DNA from: Knufia peltigerae
Taxonomy: Eukaryota > Ascomycota > Eurotiomycetes > Chaetothyriales > Trichomeriaceae
Reading direction: 5' to 3'
DNA length: 25,189 nucleotides
NCBI GenBank assembly: GCA_030247855.1
Contig: JAPDRN010000238.1
Coordinates: 1-25,189 of the forward strand
The position numbers and the translations under genes were made by a program. Below the pieces are notes generated by a model, which did no database searches, was not told the origin of the DNA, and saw only the letters and a program-made list of their open reading frames with translations. This document shows positions 1 to 10,787 of the stretch, piece by piece. Each line of letters opens with the position of its first letter. Position 1 is the first letter of the stretch.

Positions 1-222
1 TAATTAAGAAAAACTAAGACCTTTATTATTTAACTCTCTTTAATCTTAAAACTAAACTTATTTATATTCTAAATATTAAAATTATTATAGATATACTCTT
101 AAAATTTAGTAATAATTATATTAAACTATACTTTAATTTTATTATATAATGTATTATTAAATTATATAACCTTAAGTTACTTTATATAAATACTCTAAAT
201 AATTAAATAATAATTAAGAAAG

Positions 223-1187
223 TAATAAAGCTATTTATAGCTAATTAGAGTAATGATTTTAGTGAAGACTAAATTTTATAATATATATTAAATATATTTA
301 TAGTGTATTAATTTAGCTAGCTTAATTAATAATGTTAATATAATAAGTAATTTAGTGTATATATATTATAAGACCTATTATATAAGTATCTTTTCTTCTA
401 TATTTAAAAGGATTTAGACTATTTTTATAGCTTAAGTATATAAAAGTTCTTTAGTAAGCTAACGTGATAGAGTTTAATATAACACATTAAAAGTAATAGT
501 GATAATATAAATAGACTTATATTCTTAATTTTAATATACTAAAATAACCTTTTAAACTTACTCTTTAAGATTAGCTACTTTAAAAGTATACTAATAATTT
601 ATAGTTAATAAGAGTAATAATTAAACGTGACTAAATAGAGTTTTATAGTTTATTACTCTATATAGTTTATTAAACTATATAATACTCTACTAAAACAATA
701 ATTTAAAAACTAATAAAGCTATTTATAACTAATTAGTATAATGATTTTAATAAAGAATAAATTTATAATATATATTAAATATAGTTATTTATATTAGATT
801 AACTTAATAAGTTTGATTAATAACGCTAAATTAATAAAAGATTTAGCGCTTATATATTACTTAATTTATTATATAAGTATTTTTTCTTTCGCGTTTAAAA
901 GAATTTAAGTTATTTCTATAGCTTAGGAGCGTAATAATTCTTTAAATATATAATGAGTAAGAGTATAGTTTAAGATATTAAATACTTTAGTAGCGACATA
1001 AATAAAGTTAAATTCTTAATTTTAAAAAGTTAAGATATAGTTCTAAAGTTACTCTTTATAATTTACTATATTAAAGATATATTTATAATCTATAGTTAAT
1101 ATAAAACTAAGTTAAAGATAGTTAGACTAAATTTAGTGTGTTATTAGACTATATATATTATTAAACTATATAGTACTCTATATATAT
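223..1187. repeat. Tandem pair of ~488-bp units
   Basis: The sequence beginning taataaagctatttata at 223 recurs at 711, a period of 488 bp, and the similarity runs on through both units. Shared landmarks in the same order include a taattag/taatgatttta block, an ataatatatattaaata block, a tttaaaaggattta / tttaaaagaattta block, an attcttaattttaa block and a closing ttattaaactatat..tactcta block. The copies differ mostly by C/T and G/A exchanges with some small indels. The 220 bp before the first unit resemble the end of a unit, so a third partial copy may begin before the window. The unit encodes nothing readable now. Confidence 0.7.
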
Positions 1188-1696
1188 ACTAACTTAAAAA
1201 ATTAGAGCTAAGGCTAAGAAATAATATAAGAATAGCTATAGTTATTTACACTATTTATTTATTAATAAATACTTTACTTTAAAGAAAAAGCTAGAATAGA
1301 GTCTTTTTTTAAGCTATAAAGAAACTTAATTAACTTATTTTTTTAAATAGTGCTTACTTTTAGTGAGGTAAAACTAATATAGCTATATATATTAAGTATT
1401 AATTATATTACTATAATAATAAGATAAGTTAGCTTAGAAAAATAAGCCTTATTAACTCTAAACTAACTTATTTTTTTTAGTTATATCTTATAACTATTAA
1501 TAAGATTATTTATAGCTATAAGCTTAATTTATTACTTATATATAGCTATTTAATTAAGGTAAGTAAATTTTACTTAAAAGTTTTAAGTATTAACCTAAAA
1601 AAACCTTAGTATACCTTACTTAAGGAGTACTTTATAGTGTATAATTTTTACTCTAAAAACATAAAGAGTAAGGTATAAGATTCTTAACTCTAGCCT
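1188..1696 (+). repeat. Dispersed repeat, heavily mutated copy (pair of 21117-21631)
   Basis: These 509 bp align end to end with 21117-21631 in the same orientation. Shared blocks include tagagctaaggcta near the start, tttattaataa, cacttttagtgaggtaaaact or its mutated form, a taagattcttaac block and the closing tagcct. Most differences are C in the right copy read as T here, or G read as A. Examples are gccgcc to gttatt, ttcacccc to tttacttt and tacgcac to tatatat. A few go the other way, so both copies have been hit independently, this one much more. Similarity stops after tagcct on both sides. The unmutated element is unknown; it is rich in short inverted repeats and shows no coding frame. 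Confidence 0.85.
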
Positions 1697-2740
1697 AATA
1701 TTATTATGTTATAAATAAATAACCTATTTATATATAAAGTAAGTCTTAATATAGAGAGTAAGTAAACTATTTATAAAGTAATTTATTTACACATAAAATT
1801 TAAGCTTTCTATACTTTACTTTTTTTATTAAGTAATTAAATATATTTAGTACTATATTATAATAATTACTATAAATTTTATTAATATTTTTTCTATAGTT
1901 TATTTAATATACTTAATAGTTTATTTAAGCTTACTTTAAACTTTTTTAATTTAACATTATTTTAATATATATTTATAGTGAATATATATATAAATAAGTA
2001 TTAAGACTAAGGTTTATTATCTTTAATATATTTATCTTTAATACATAGCTAAATTTTCTTAGTTATTTTCTATCTTTTTTTATATCACTCTTTAGTGCTA
2101 TATTTAGCTATATTATTACTAGTCTATCGAATTTTATTATTTTTTTATTTATAATTTATTTAGTATATTTAAAAGTATTATTAACCTAGGTTTAACATTA
2201 TTATAAGGTTAATATAGCTTTATAGTAACTAAAGAGTTATAGTTTACCCCTTAATCTTAGTTATAAATATCTAAATTTATTATTACTAAGCTTACTTTAT
2301 AGCTTTAAGTATATACTTAGTTTAGTGTACTATTATACACTATATATTAAATATATTTTATACCTATAATTAATTTATATTAATATAATTATAATAAGTA
2401 TTTAGTTAAAGTGTAATGTACTAAAGATATTAAGAGCTAAGTTACTAAGTAAGAGATTACTTACTAAGTTATATACTTATTAAGTTATATACTTACTAAA
2501 CTTTTAAGACTATATTTATTAACTATTTAAAATAGTATATTAGCTTTATCTATATAATTAATTTTATATAGTATAGTAAATAAATTATTAATAAGTAAAC
2601 TATTTAGTAATATTATAGTTAATAATATAGTGAGTATTTATATAGTTAATAGAAAGTATATAAGATATATTATAAAGTAAAGCTATAAAGTTAGTTTATA
2701 AAGCTTACTTAATACTATAAAACTATATTTTAGATTCTTA

Positions 2741-5700
2741 AAAGCTTAATTTCTCTTCCTAATTTAGTGGGTAAGCTATATCACTTTAACCTACTCTAAG
2801 CTTAGCTTAGCTCTCCCTTAGCTTAGTTTTATCTTACCCTAGCGCCTAGGTTAGGGTAAGTTAAGGGGTAAGTCATAGATATATATAGGCTACGCCTAAG
2901 ATAAGCTAAAATAAGACTAAGAGATAGGTAAAGGGTAGTGAGAGTTAGTGAGAGTCTTTAATTAGTCTATATTTATAGTGGTTATAAGCGACTTTTTAAC
3001 GACGGGAAATCTAACTCTTCTCTCTTTCCCTTTTTCTTCTCTCTCCTATATACACACTCTTCTAAGTGTAACTAAAGTTCTTTAATTACTTAAATGTTTT
3101 TTAGTAATGATATAACTACACTGTATTAACGCTAGGATAACTGGTGTTAGGATAAGGTAGGAATCTAGTAGACCCTTTAGTGGCTATAGTAGTGACTAAG
3201 TAGATTAAACTATTATAGGGCTATATAAGGATAAGCTAGTCCCTATTTAGATTGAGGAGAAAAATGCGGACCTTAGCTAGCCTATCTGATCCTTACCATT
3301 AGGCTTACTTCTTCGGTTAGCTATAACTAGGTATACACCTATATCTACGCTACTCTAGCTATAGAAGCCTAAGGAATAACTTTTATTAGTAGGGAAGAGG
3401 GTATATTATAAGAAGTTAATAATCGGCTAGGTAGACCTAATAAATAAACACTCTAGCTCTATATAGATTTGGTAAGAGTAAGGAAGGTTATATGCTTTAA
3501 GGATACTTAAGGATGCGTATACACCTAAGTAACCTATAATATAACTAAGGCTCCCTTAATAGCGCTAATATATATAGCATTTATGGCTTAAGGTATCTCC
3601 CTTATATGATGGTAAGACTCTTTAAGATAAGGCCTATATATAAATTAAGAGAAGAGAAAGTAAGACTTCTCGCCGCACACTAAGTATCTAGACTAGCTTA
3701 TTAAGTCTATAGTAAAGTAATTATATCTTCTCTATAAGAGAACTTTATAAGAGATTATTATAAAGGTACTTAGCTTAGTCTATTTAAGATAGAGACTAAA
3801 GAACATAAATAATAACTTTATATTATGCTAAGAAGCTTTTTACCTCCTTATCTTATATGCTATAGAATTCCCTAAGGAAACTAACCTTAGTGTGATTAAT
3901 AAAGCTAATTATAACCGCACTAAGAACTATAAAGTGCGGTGTTAGGTATTAATAGCTTATTTAGTTTATCCTAGAAAATTGTTCTAAAGATACGCTAAGA
4001 GTATTAAGCATTAGGTAATTATCTTCTCCTATTATTTAGTTCTCTTAATGACTATGTGTCACATTTATAAGCGCGGTCTAGGCCCCTTAATAGAGACAGT
4101 TTCTTATTACCTTTTATAATAGTCTATCCTTACTTCTAATTTTCGTTACTTGCTCTTTTAATAACTTAAAGTCTCTCCTTATACTGGAAAAGTCTCTCTA
4201 TAGCTAGCCATTCTGCACTTCTATTTAAGTACCTAAAGATTTAAAATAATGAATAGAAGTGGTAATAGGCATAATATAGTAAGGCTAGCTAATTACTTCT
4301 AAATTATCCCCTAGCATTAATGATTTATCTTTACGCTATCTTACTCTATCTTTTATGCGCGAAAGACGCTCTTAATACCTTAGTATTAAGGCTAATTATA
4401 TATATCATTATTCTAGCTATAATTTCCCTAGTTTAGGAGATATTAAATAATGTAGAGGACCGGTATTTACTAAAGCTACCCTTCTCTTCTATTCTTTACT
4501 AGTGAGTATTTAGTGAGAGATATCCTTATAAGATTGTAGCCTTACTTTATTCTTACCCTAGCTTTAGCGAAATGGTTAGGTAATGGCTCTTAATTATTTT
4601 TGTGTAGGATAGTCTATAGTTAATAGATAAATATGAGGAGAATTTACGCCCTTACTTATTATCTAATGCTATAGAGTAGAAATAAGCTTTATATTATACT
4701 ATAGTTAAGTTTTAACATTAGTTAAATTGGCGATATCTATTAGGTGGTCTCTCATAAGACTATAGAGTATCTTAATCACTTACGTAGAGCCATAGTAAAT
4801 AAATCTAATCTTAGTGTACTGTTACGTTTCGCTCTATATAGGGTATCATAAGACGTATAGTCTTAATAGGTGAGAAGTATAAGAGGCGAGGTCACTAAGA
4901 GCGCGGTACTTAAGTGAGTATAAGAGCGAAGTGATCATAACTAAAACGTATGGGTGTATTTATGAACGAAGTTAACTACGTGATAAAGCTATATAATGAC
5001 TATTGTTTATATATACCTTCGCGCTTAGTAGTGCTCAGTACTACTTAGTGTTACTTAGCCTGATCACTACTGATCATGACTAAGCGTAGCTAATCACCCT
5101 TAGTCACGTGATAATCCCTAACTTTAGTTACCTTAAGCTCTTCTTGGTATTCCTATCTTATAGGGTTAACGGCTGTTATTATAGCTTTGTCTGCGGCCTG
5201 TAGGCTAGGCCTGTTCGTAACACGTACGTACTTAATAACATACTACCTTTTAAAAGAGCACGAAGTAGAAGGACTCAGGGTATCTTTAGTTAAATCTAGT
5301 AGTAAATAGAATCTTTTAAAGAGTCTCACTCTGCTTTGCCGTTACCCTCCTAAAGAAGTTATAGCAGACGGTAGTGAGGAAGTAGTAACGCAGAAAACGG
5401 GGGCTAGAAGAGGGTCTATACATTATGCACGAGAGTAATGGGCTTATTTAGTACTCTATATACTATATATGTATTCACATATCCTCCTAGATAACCCTAA
5501 TATACTAGATAATGATTAGCTAGTTAGTATACATTATAGATCACCTGTTCCTAACGACAAAAAGTCTGCCTTTAATACCTAATAAACCCTAGTAGTCTCT
5601 CCTAAATCTCTCTTGAGGATATTCTGATTTACGTATAACTGAGAAGAAATAATACTCTAGACCATTTAACGAAAGCTAACGCGGATATCTATGCAAGCCA

Positions 5701-7230
5701 CAAATAAGAAGGTAGTGAATTATATAAGGTTAACGCTATCTTCCACTTGTATTCCCGCCGGAGATTGTCGCAGTATTAAATATATCAGCGTTAGCTAGCC
5801 CATATAGAGTGTCTTAACTAAGTGATAAAGAGATAGCTATAATAATCGAATGGTAAATCAAGAATTACTATTATAATGGTGATAAGATAATCGTGTCCGT
5901 TAATTCTGGGGTATATATTAGTCTTAGTATCTTTAATTCTCGAGTCACTTCTACACTATTTTAGTCTCTATTCCTCTTTATAAGAGAGCACTTTACACGA
6001 ATTTAGTTAATCATTATTTGTGTTTGCCCCGCGATACCCTGAAGCTCCTCTTTAGTCGCCCCACAATATTAATATTTTTAATAAGCTTCTAGAAGAATTG
6101 TGTTATCTTTAATGCTATCCTTACCTTATTCTGTGGTGTCTTATGCGAGGGGTTTTAGTGGTAGCTAGACGACCATAAGTATCCTTATGTGTCTATCGCT
6201 CTTAAATGACCTATAACCGTTTTACGTCATAGTCTACACAATCTGACCCCTAACTCCATGACCTAAGCCTAATGGCCTTACACCTAATTCATGTTTAGGT
6301 AGCTCTCTCAGTTCAGTCAGTTTAAAATAGGCATGATTAGATAGTAATATAATAGATAGTAACTCTAATTGGTTATCTCACTCCAATGTTATTTTCATCC
6401 CTTTAATAGCCTATAAATAACTTATATAGAGTGGTGACGTCTATGAGAGTGGCGAGGGCGTCATAAACCTAAATAACCGCTAGGAGAGTTATAATTACCT
6501 GTTGATTGCAGAGAAGTTTATCTCTGGACCGAAAACATTAGCGCACTTAAAGCCTAGTCTATCTTCTCTTAGGATATCTCTTAGTACGTTCCTAGGTTAT
6601 AATACGTTTAAGCGTTCTGAGGCCGAACATAGTATATCATCACCACAAACTTCTTTAACTAGTGTGTCCGGAGTATAAGCCAGTTTAAGAAGTCTTATAG
6701 TGATTACGTGTAAGCTATACAGACAAGAGAGATTTACCGCCAAAGAAAATGTGTGCATAAGATCCTGAAATCTTTATATTACCCCTAATAACCTTAATAG
6801 AAGGGAATCTCCGCTTAAATTGCTCCAAGGTTTTCCTATAAGAGAGATACACTAGTAATGCTCTCACAATATGGGTAAGATTAATACTTAAGTCTCCCTG
6901 TCTAACTATCACTATATCATGATTATATTTAAGAAGATAAAAGTGTTAGCCCTATTAAGTATATATCACTTACGTTTTTTTGTGCAAGACTACACTAAGG
7001 GCTTAAAGTGAATAAAGGTTACATAAATTAATGGCGACATCAGACTTAATAAACACGCCTAATGAATCCACTAAGTGATAGTTAAACTTCGGATTCTGCC
7101 AAGTAAATAGGGGTTCATTAAACCTTACTACTTAAAAAACTTGGCTTGTGTTCATCCATAAATCCTGATCTTAAATCAGAATTGTATGGCCTTTAAAGAT
7201 AAGCTCTGTATAGCTCGGGATTATCTCTCG
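2741..7230. repeat. Moderately RIP-like block, no readable gene
   Basis: Composition changes near 2740: G and C become more common than in the first block, but every frame still has frequent stops. Patches such as 2810-2870 (an imperfect palindrome centred near the cgcctagg at about 2843), 3660-3680 and 6020-6065 keep more GC. The longest open frame is 65 codons on minus at 6715-6912, begins with GTG and matches nothing I recognise. The block is probably older transposon sequence, possibly several nested insertions, mutated less than 1-2740. Apart from the solo LTR at 4820-5222 I cannot assign an element family. It ends where the broken MFS gene begins (about 7340-7370). Confidence 0.6.
4820..5222. 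mobile_element. Solo LTR with 5-bp target-site duplication
   Basis: The 403-bp segment starts tgttacg and ends cgtaaca, a 7-bp perfect terminal inverted repeat of the TG...CA type used by LTR retrotransposons. It is flanked by tgtac (4815-4819) and cgtac (5223-5227). This is a 5-bp target-site duplication if one copy has suffered a C to T change, as RIP would cause. No second LTR and no reverse transcriptase frame is seen nearby, so this looks like a solo LTR left by recombination between two LTRs. Five-base duplications are usual for Ty3/gypsy and Ty1/copia elements; the family cannot be settled. Its orientation is unknown. Confidence 0.65.
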
Positions 7231-7364
7231 CTATTCTATCTGGAGCGGTTTAGATAAGATAGGGGTTTCTTGCGCTCTTTGAGCTTCTCTAAAAGCTAAG
7301 AGCGGTCGAAAGTTTTCGCTAAGATTGGTAGTAGCACATAACTCGCGTGCTGTCGGAAGCTCTA

Positions 7365-8650
7365 TCCAAGGACCTGTCGCGGACGTATCCCTGCCGTATT
7401 GACCACGCCCATGACTTTGGTCCTCTCCTCGGGCAGGACGACCTGCGCCAGGAAAACCGTCCGCGGACCTTGGTCCATGGTGGACAACGCCGCTCTGAGT
7501 ATGAGGAGGAGACATGCAATCTCAAGGGTTGGTGCCATGGGGAGTAAGCCCAGTAAGACAGCCGAAGGCAGGTGAGTGAGTGCCATTGTAGGGAGAAGGC
7601 CAAGACGTTTAGAAATCCGGGATGCGAAGAGCGACGACGCGGCGCTGAAGATGAGTGGTACGACCAGGAGAGAGGCAAGTAGACTAATGGGCGCCTGGAA
7701 GCGCGAATGGAGATAAAGGTTCACGAGGGTGCTTGAAAAAGGTCAACTGAAGTCGGAAAAAGGGGTTCAGAGGAGAGAAAAGGGGACCTACAAGGCAACC
7801 ATGCCGCTGGCAAACGAGTCAACCGCGAAGAGTAAACAAAGCTTCCAGATAATTGATCGCGTAGGTGCCGACAATTCTGGGACAAAGATGCACACAATAC
7901 TTCTTGCTGTGACTATCCATGGAACCTTTGACTCCGAACTGGCGTCTTCCAACGGCAACATGGGCTCAGTTTCTTGCTGTCTCTCTGGCCGTCGTGCCTT
8001 GGCCTCAGAAGCGTCGCTCAATTTCAGAGCTACGGCGAGCTTGACCAACCCAATAAGCGCGTACATGCCAGCATAAAAGTGACGCGATATGACGCTTGCT
8101 CGGTCCAACCTGCAAATTTTACAAGGGCTGCCGTGATCCATCCCGTAGATAAGGTGCCAAACGACGCACCTAGAGTTCCAGCAACGATATGCCATGCAAA
8201 GATGTCCGACATGTTCTGGGTCGCGGAGAGAGGGGCCAGCATGCCTTCCTCAACTGCACGAAACGGTCCAATTTCGTTCCCGGACGGACTGATGACGCCG
8301 AAGACAGCCGCGAAGAGAAGAACCCAATAGTTGCTTGCCAGAGCGAAGATAATCCCGCTCGCTATCATCAGGCCGGACCCAAGGACAGTAGTGCGACGTC
8401 GGCCTAGTCGGTCAGCCCAATTCGTGAGAGCCATGCTGAGGAGCACATCGACGATCAACGTGAGAGTCATGAATAAGCCTACTCGAAGCTCAGAGTGGCC
8501 AAGGCCGGAGAGGAAGACGGTGAGGATCACTCCAGTAGAGCCGAAAGCTGCAGTTCGAAGAAATCGCGAGAGGTATAAGAAATGAACATCCCGGGGGGCA
8601 TCGCGAAGTGTCGGTATTCCTAACAGAGAGGAAATGCAAGATCGATTCAT
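7365..8650 (-). pseudogene. MFS transporter pseudogene, 3'-truncated
   Basis: This is a major facilitator superfamily transporter, a plasma- or vacuolar-membrane permease of unknown substrate. The ATG at 8648-8650 opens a frame with hydrophobic segments and the MFS motif-A loop NWADRLGRRR followed by TTVLGSG. At 8075-8078 one base is missing from a four-T run (minus strand): reading moves to the next frame, where KFAGW...YRVTF joins YAGMYALIGL. An intron at 7732-7791 (60 bp, gtaggt...caag) joins SGMVA to TLVNLYLHSRF. The later half contains AKRLGL-like, FTHLPSA-like and LILRAA segments and reaches VMGVVNTA at about 7395. A second one-base loss there may restore ARDTSATGP. The last one or two membrane helices are missing: homology fades at about 7365 where the AT-rich block begins. 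Family members are normally near 480-500 residues. It is almost certainly non-functional as read. Confidence 0.8.
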
Positions 8651-9074
8651 GGTGAATCATTCAGCAAAGCTAGGACAGATAGTCACTTCTGCAATCAACG
8701 GCGGTGGCTAAACTGAACGAGATATATTTCGGGACTAGGACTGCAACGACTTTCTTGTGAGGTGATGATGGTCGGAGATGTTTTTCAAGAATATGAACAG
8801 CTACCCTGCGGAGAACCGCTTGGCACCCATTTCGCTTGGCTTTATCCAAAACGGCCTCTTCGGTCATAAAGCTCTTGGCATAACCAAAATTAACTTAAAA
8901 ACGCTAGGGCCCAAAGTACACTTCGTATCTAAAGTCACTCCGCCCTGTCGATAGTTGTGATAGTTGTGAATAGAACAGCCAGATTTGGCCAGGATGAAAG
9001 AAAGGCAGGCTGCGCATTCTCGATGTGCCTAGATGTCATTTTGAAAAGTACGCTATGCTTCAAACATCTTTAGA
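8651..9074. other. Intergenic spacer between two MFS genes
   Basis: This spacer has ordinary base composition and separates the start of the upstream MFS pseudogene from the stop of the next MFS gene, both on minus. It should hold the former's promoter. A 65-codon minus frame (8670-8867) has no recognisable motif and I do not call it a gene. I see no repeat or RNA gene here. Confidence 0.5.
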
Positions 9075-10580
9075 TTATTCGCCTTCAACTCCACTGTCAC
9101 TGTCAGTGAGCACAATTTCTCTTCCGTTACATCCTTCAACAACCAGCAGGCTAGTCATGTAGGCGGGAGCCGCCAGTCCTGAGAGAACCAGAACGCCAAA
9201 CCTTTGACGCCTATTGCTGAGCCGCGGCCAAAGACCGCCATGCTTATCACGGGGAAGGTAGACCGGCTCAGATTAGCCACCACGGTGGCTGGCGCATGAA
9301 TAGTTGCACGCCCCGGCGGATGCAGGGTGCAGTCATTGATCGGAAGCGTGGTGGCCGGAGTTACACCGCTCCTGGCCACCATGAGGACGAAAATGACGAC
9401 ACCAACCAAAAGCCAAACGGCTGCTGACATCGCACGATCATCGTTCTCGATCGGAGACGCCATCAGCGGATGGTAAGGCGCAATCCAGTATACCAGGGGA
9501 AAGATCATCAGAGCGCTTCGCCAGATCTTGATGGTGCCGAAGCGGTCTTGAAGCATCGGGTATACGCTCAACTGGACCAGTATGCCCAGGGCGCCTGTCA
9601 TTGACATTGCCGACCCATCCTTGCGTGGATGCATGCCGAGCCCACCATTGAACCTGAAGACGTTTGTTCGTTCGGCGACCTCTGGATGTGGCATGCTCAG
9701 AAAGACCGCCCAGAGAATAGGAAAGGTCCCCACGTGCCCAAATACGATGAATTGAGACAGGAGGGTACAGACAACGTTCGAGGTCCACATGCGACGGAAA
9801 GCTAGCTTCCGCCTCTGCTTCGAGTATGTTGAGACCCTCGAGAGCACTTCCGGACGTGACACAGGAGGCCGTGTCGGAGTGTCTGTGCTGATGGCGCCAT
9901 AACCTGACCGCCTGATATCGCCTCGGGAGGAACGGCGGCGTGATGGGTAGGCGTGAAGGCGTGGTTCGTCGAGTAGACCACAAACGGCCAATGCGACTGA
10001 GAAGTGCAATGAGGCGACAAGGAAATTCGGGATGCGAAAAGGATATGAATCTTCCGAGAGATCAGCTTCCTCCGGCCTTAAGAAGCCACCAATGAGGGGA
10101 CTGATAAAATTGCTGGCGTTGGCAAAAAGTGGCAAGAGGAGTAGCGCCCGTGCACGGTGTCTATCCCAGTAGGCAATCATCAACAATCTGTCCATGAGGC
10201 CCGGGAAAATGAGCTGACCTTTTGTCGGTATGTCTCTCTGCCACCACACATCTCGTGACCGCAATGTTATTGCTGAGTGCCACTCCCAAAACTTGCCAAG
10301 CGACCGCTTCAGCGAACGTCTTGGATAATCCGAAGCCAAAGTATGAAACGGCTGTTGAATGGATTAGAACATCCCATAGATGGGAAAAAGAATAATAGGC
10401 AAAATAAAAACTGCAGCTAATCAACCCAATAAGTAGTACATGTCTCCTTCCTCCCCAGTCTGAGTCGGCAATGCGACCCCAGAACATGCCGGTGCCGACA
10501 CGTGCTAAAGTCTTGGCGCTTATTAGCAGGCCAGCTTGGAGAATTGCGTGCCACGGTGCGGGGGAATTTGCGGCCTCGAT
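9075..10580 (-). pseudogene. MFS transporter, YCR023C/ZIF-like, frameshifted
   Basis: This is an MFS permease of the fungal YCR023C-like / zinc-induced-facilitator-like type; substrate unknown. Three exons can be built: 10580-10412, 10351-10219 and 10160-9075. They are separated by a 60-bp intron (10352-10411, branch ctaat, ending caacag) and a 58-bp intron (10161-10218, gtcagc...gatag). Exon 1 carries LQAGLLISAKTLA and motif A, GRIADSDWGGRRHVLLIG. Joining gives SCTVSYFGFGLSKTF, then VVAERHTDKRHRARALLLL, LFANASNFISPLIGGFL and later NDCTLHP...ATVVANLSRS, all in family order. At 9181-9187 one base appears lost in a ttctctc stretch: the open frame ends early at 9155, while the shifted frame continues APAYMTSLLVVEG to a TAA at 9075-9077. 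Upstream of 10580 an in-frame TAG appears and I cannot find membrane segment 1, so the N-terminus is lost or lies in an unresolved exon between 10584 and 10690. It is read divergently from the Zn2Cys6 gene. Confidence 0.78.
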
Positions 10581-10690
10581 CTATCCCTGGCTGGAGCCCC
10601 AGCCCCGTTACAGTTCGCGTCGACGCCAAGAGCCAATGGCCAGGAAGAAGAGGCAGCCACCCGAATTCTCCTAGGAACTCTTTCATGTCA

Positions 10691-10787
10691 AGGATAGATG
10701 GCCATTGAATGAACCATACAATACTAAATGACTAAGTCCTGCTAGACGCAGCTCCGTGACTGTAGGTGGTCTGCGCTCACCTGAAGC
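10691..10787. promoter_or_regulatory. Divergent promoter interval (MFS / Zn2Cys6)
   Basis: The minus-strand MFS gene and the plus-strand Zn2Cys6 regulator are read away from each other across this short gap. Such an arrangement is common when a Zn2Cys6 protein controls the neighbouring transporter. This is inferred from layout only. I see no clear CGG...CCG inverted site of the kind these proteins bind. The exact 5' end of the MFS gene is not resolved. Confidence 0.3.

Larger units (their letters stand above)
1..2740. repeat. Strongly AT-rich, RIP-like repeat block
   Basis: This stretch is made almost wholly of A and T, with TpA very common and CpG nearly absent, and it has stops in all frames. 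That is the composition expected of repeats mutated C to T and G to A on both strands by RIP, a process known from Pezizomycotina. Two internal structures can be seen: a tandem pair of ~488-bp units and a dispersed repeat shared with the telomere-proximal block. No transposase, reverse transcriptase or other protein can be read through the decay. From 1697 to 2740 I see only AT-rich sequence with short local repeats, for example two nearby copies of a ttatatacttaytaa-like motif around 2468-2500. Confidence 0.85.

Noticed and set aside
6715..6912. 65-codon open frame on minus in the AT-rich block
   Set aside because: It begins with GTG, lies in heavily mutated sequence and has no motif I recognise; a chance survivor is more likely than a gene.
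7231..7678. Overlapping frames of 94 and 119 codons on minus and 66 on plus
   Set aside because: They are alternative frames over the 3' part of the MFS pseudogene and its junction with AT-rich DNA; the MFS frame explains the conserved part.
7729..8585. Plus-strand frames of 115, 118, 72 and 84 codons
   Set aside because: Antisense to the MFS pseudogene, whose membrane segments and motif A are clear on minus.
9438..10020. Minus frames of 181 and 72 codons
   Set aside because: Out-of-frame shadows of the second MFS gene.
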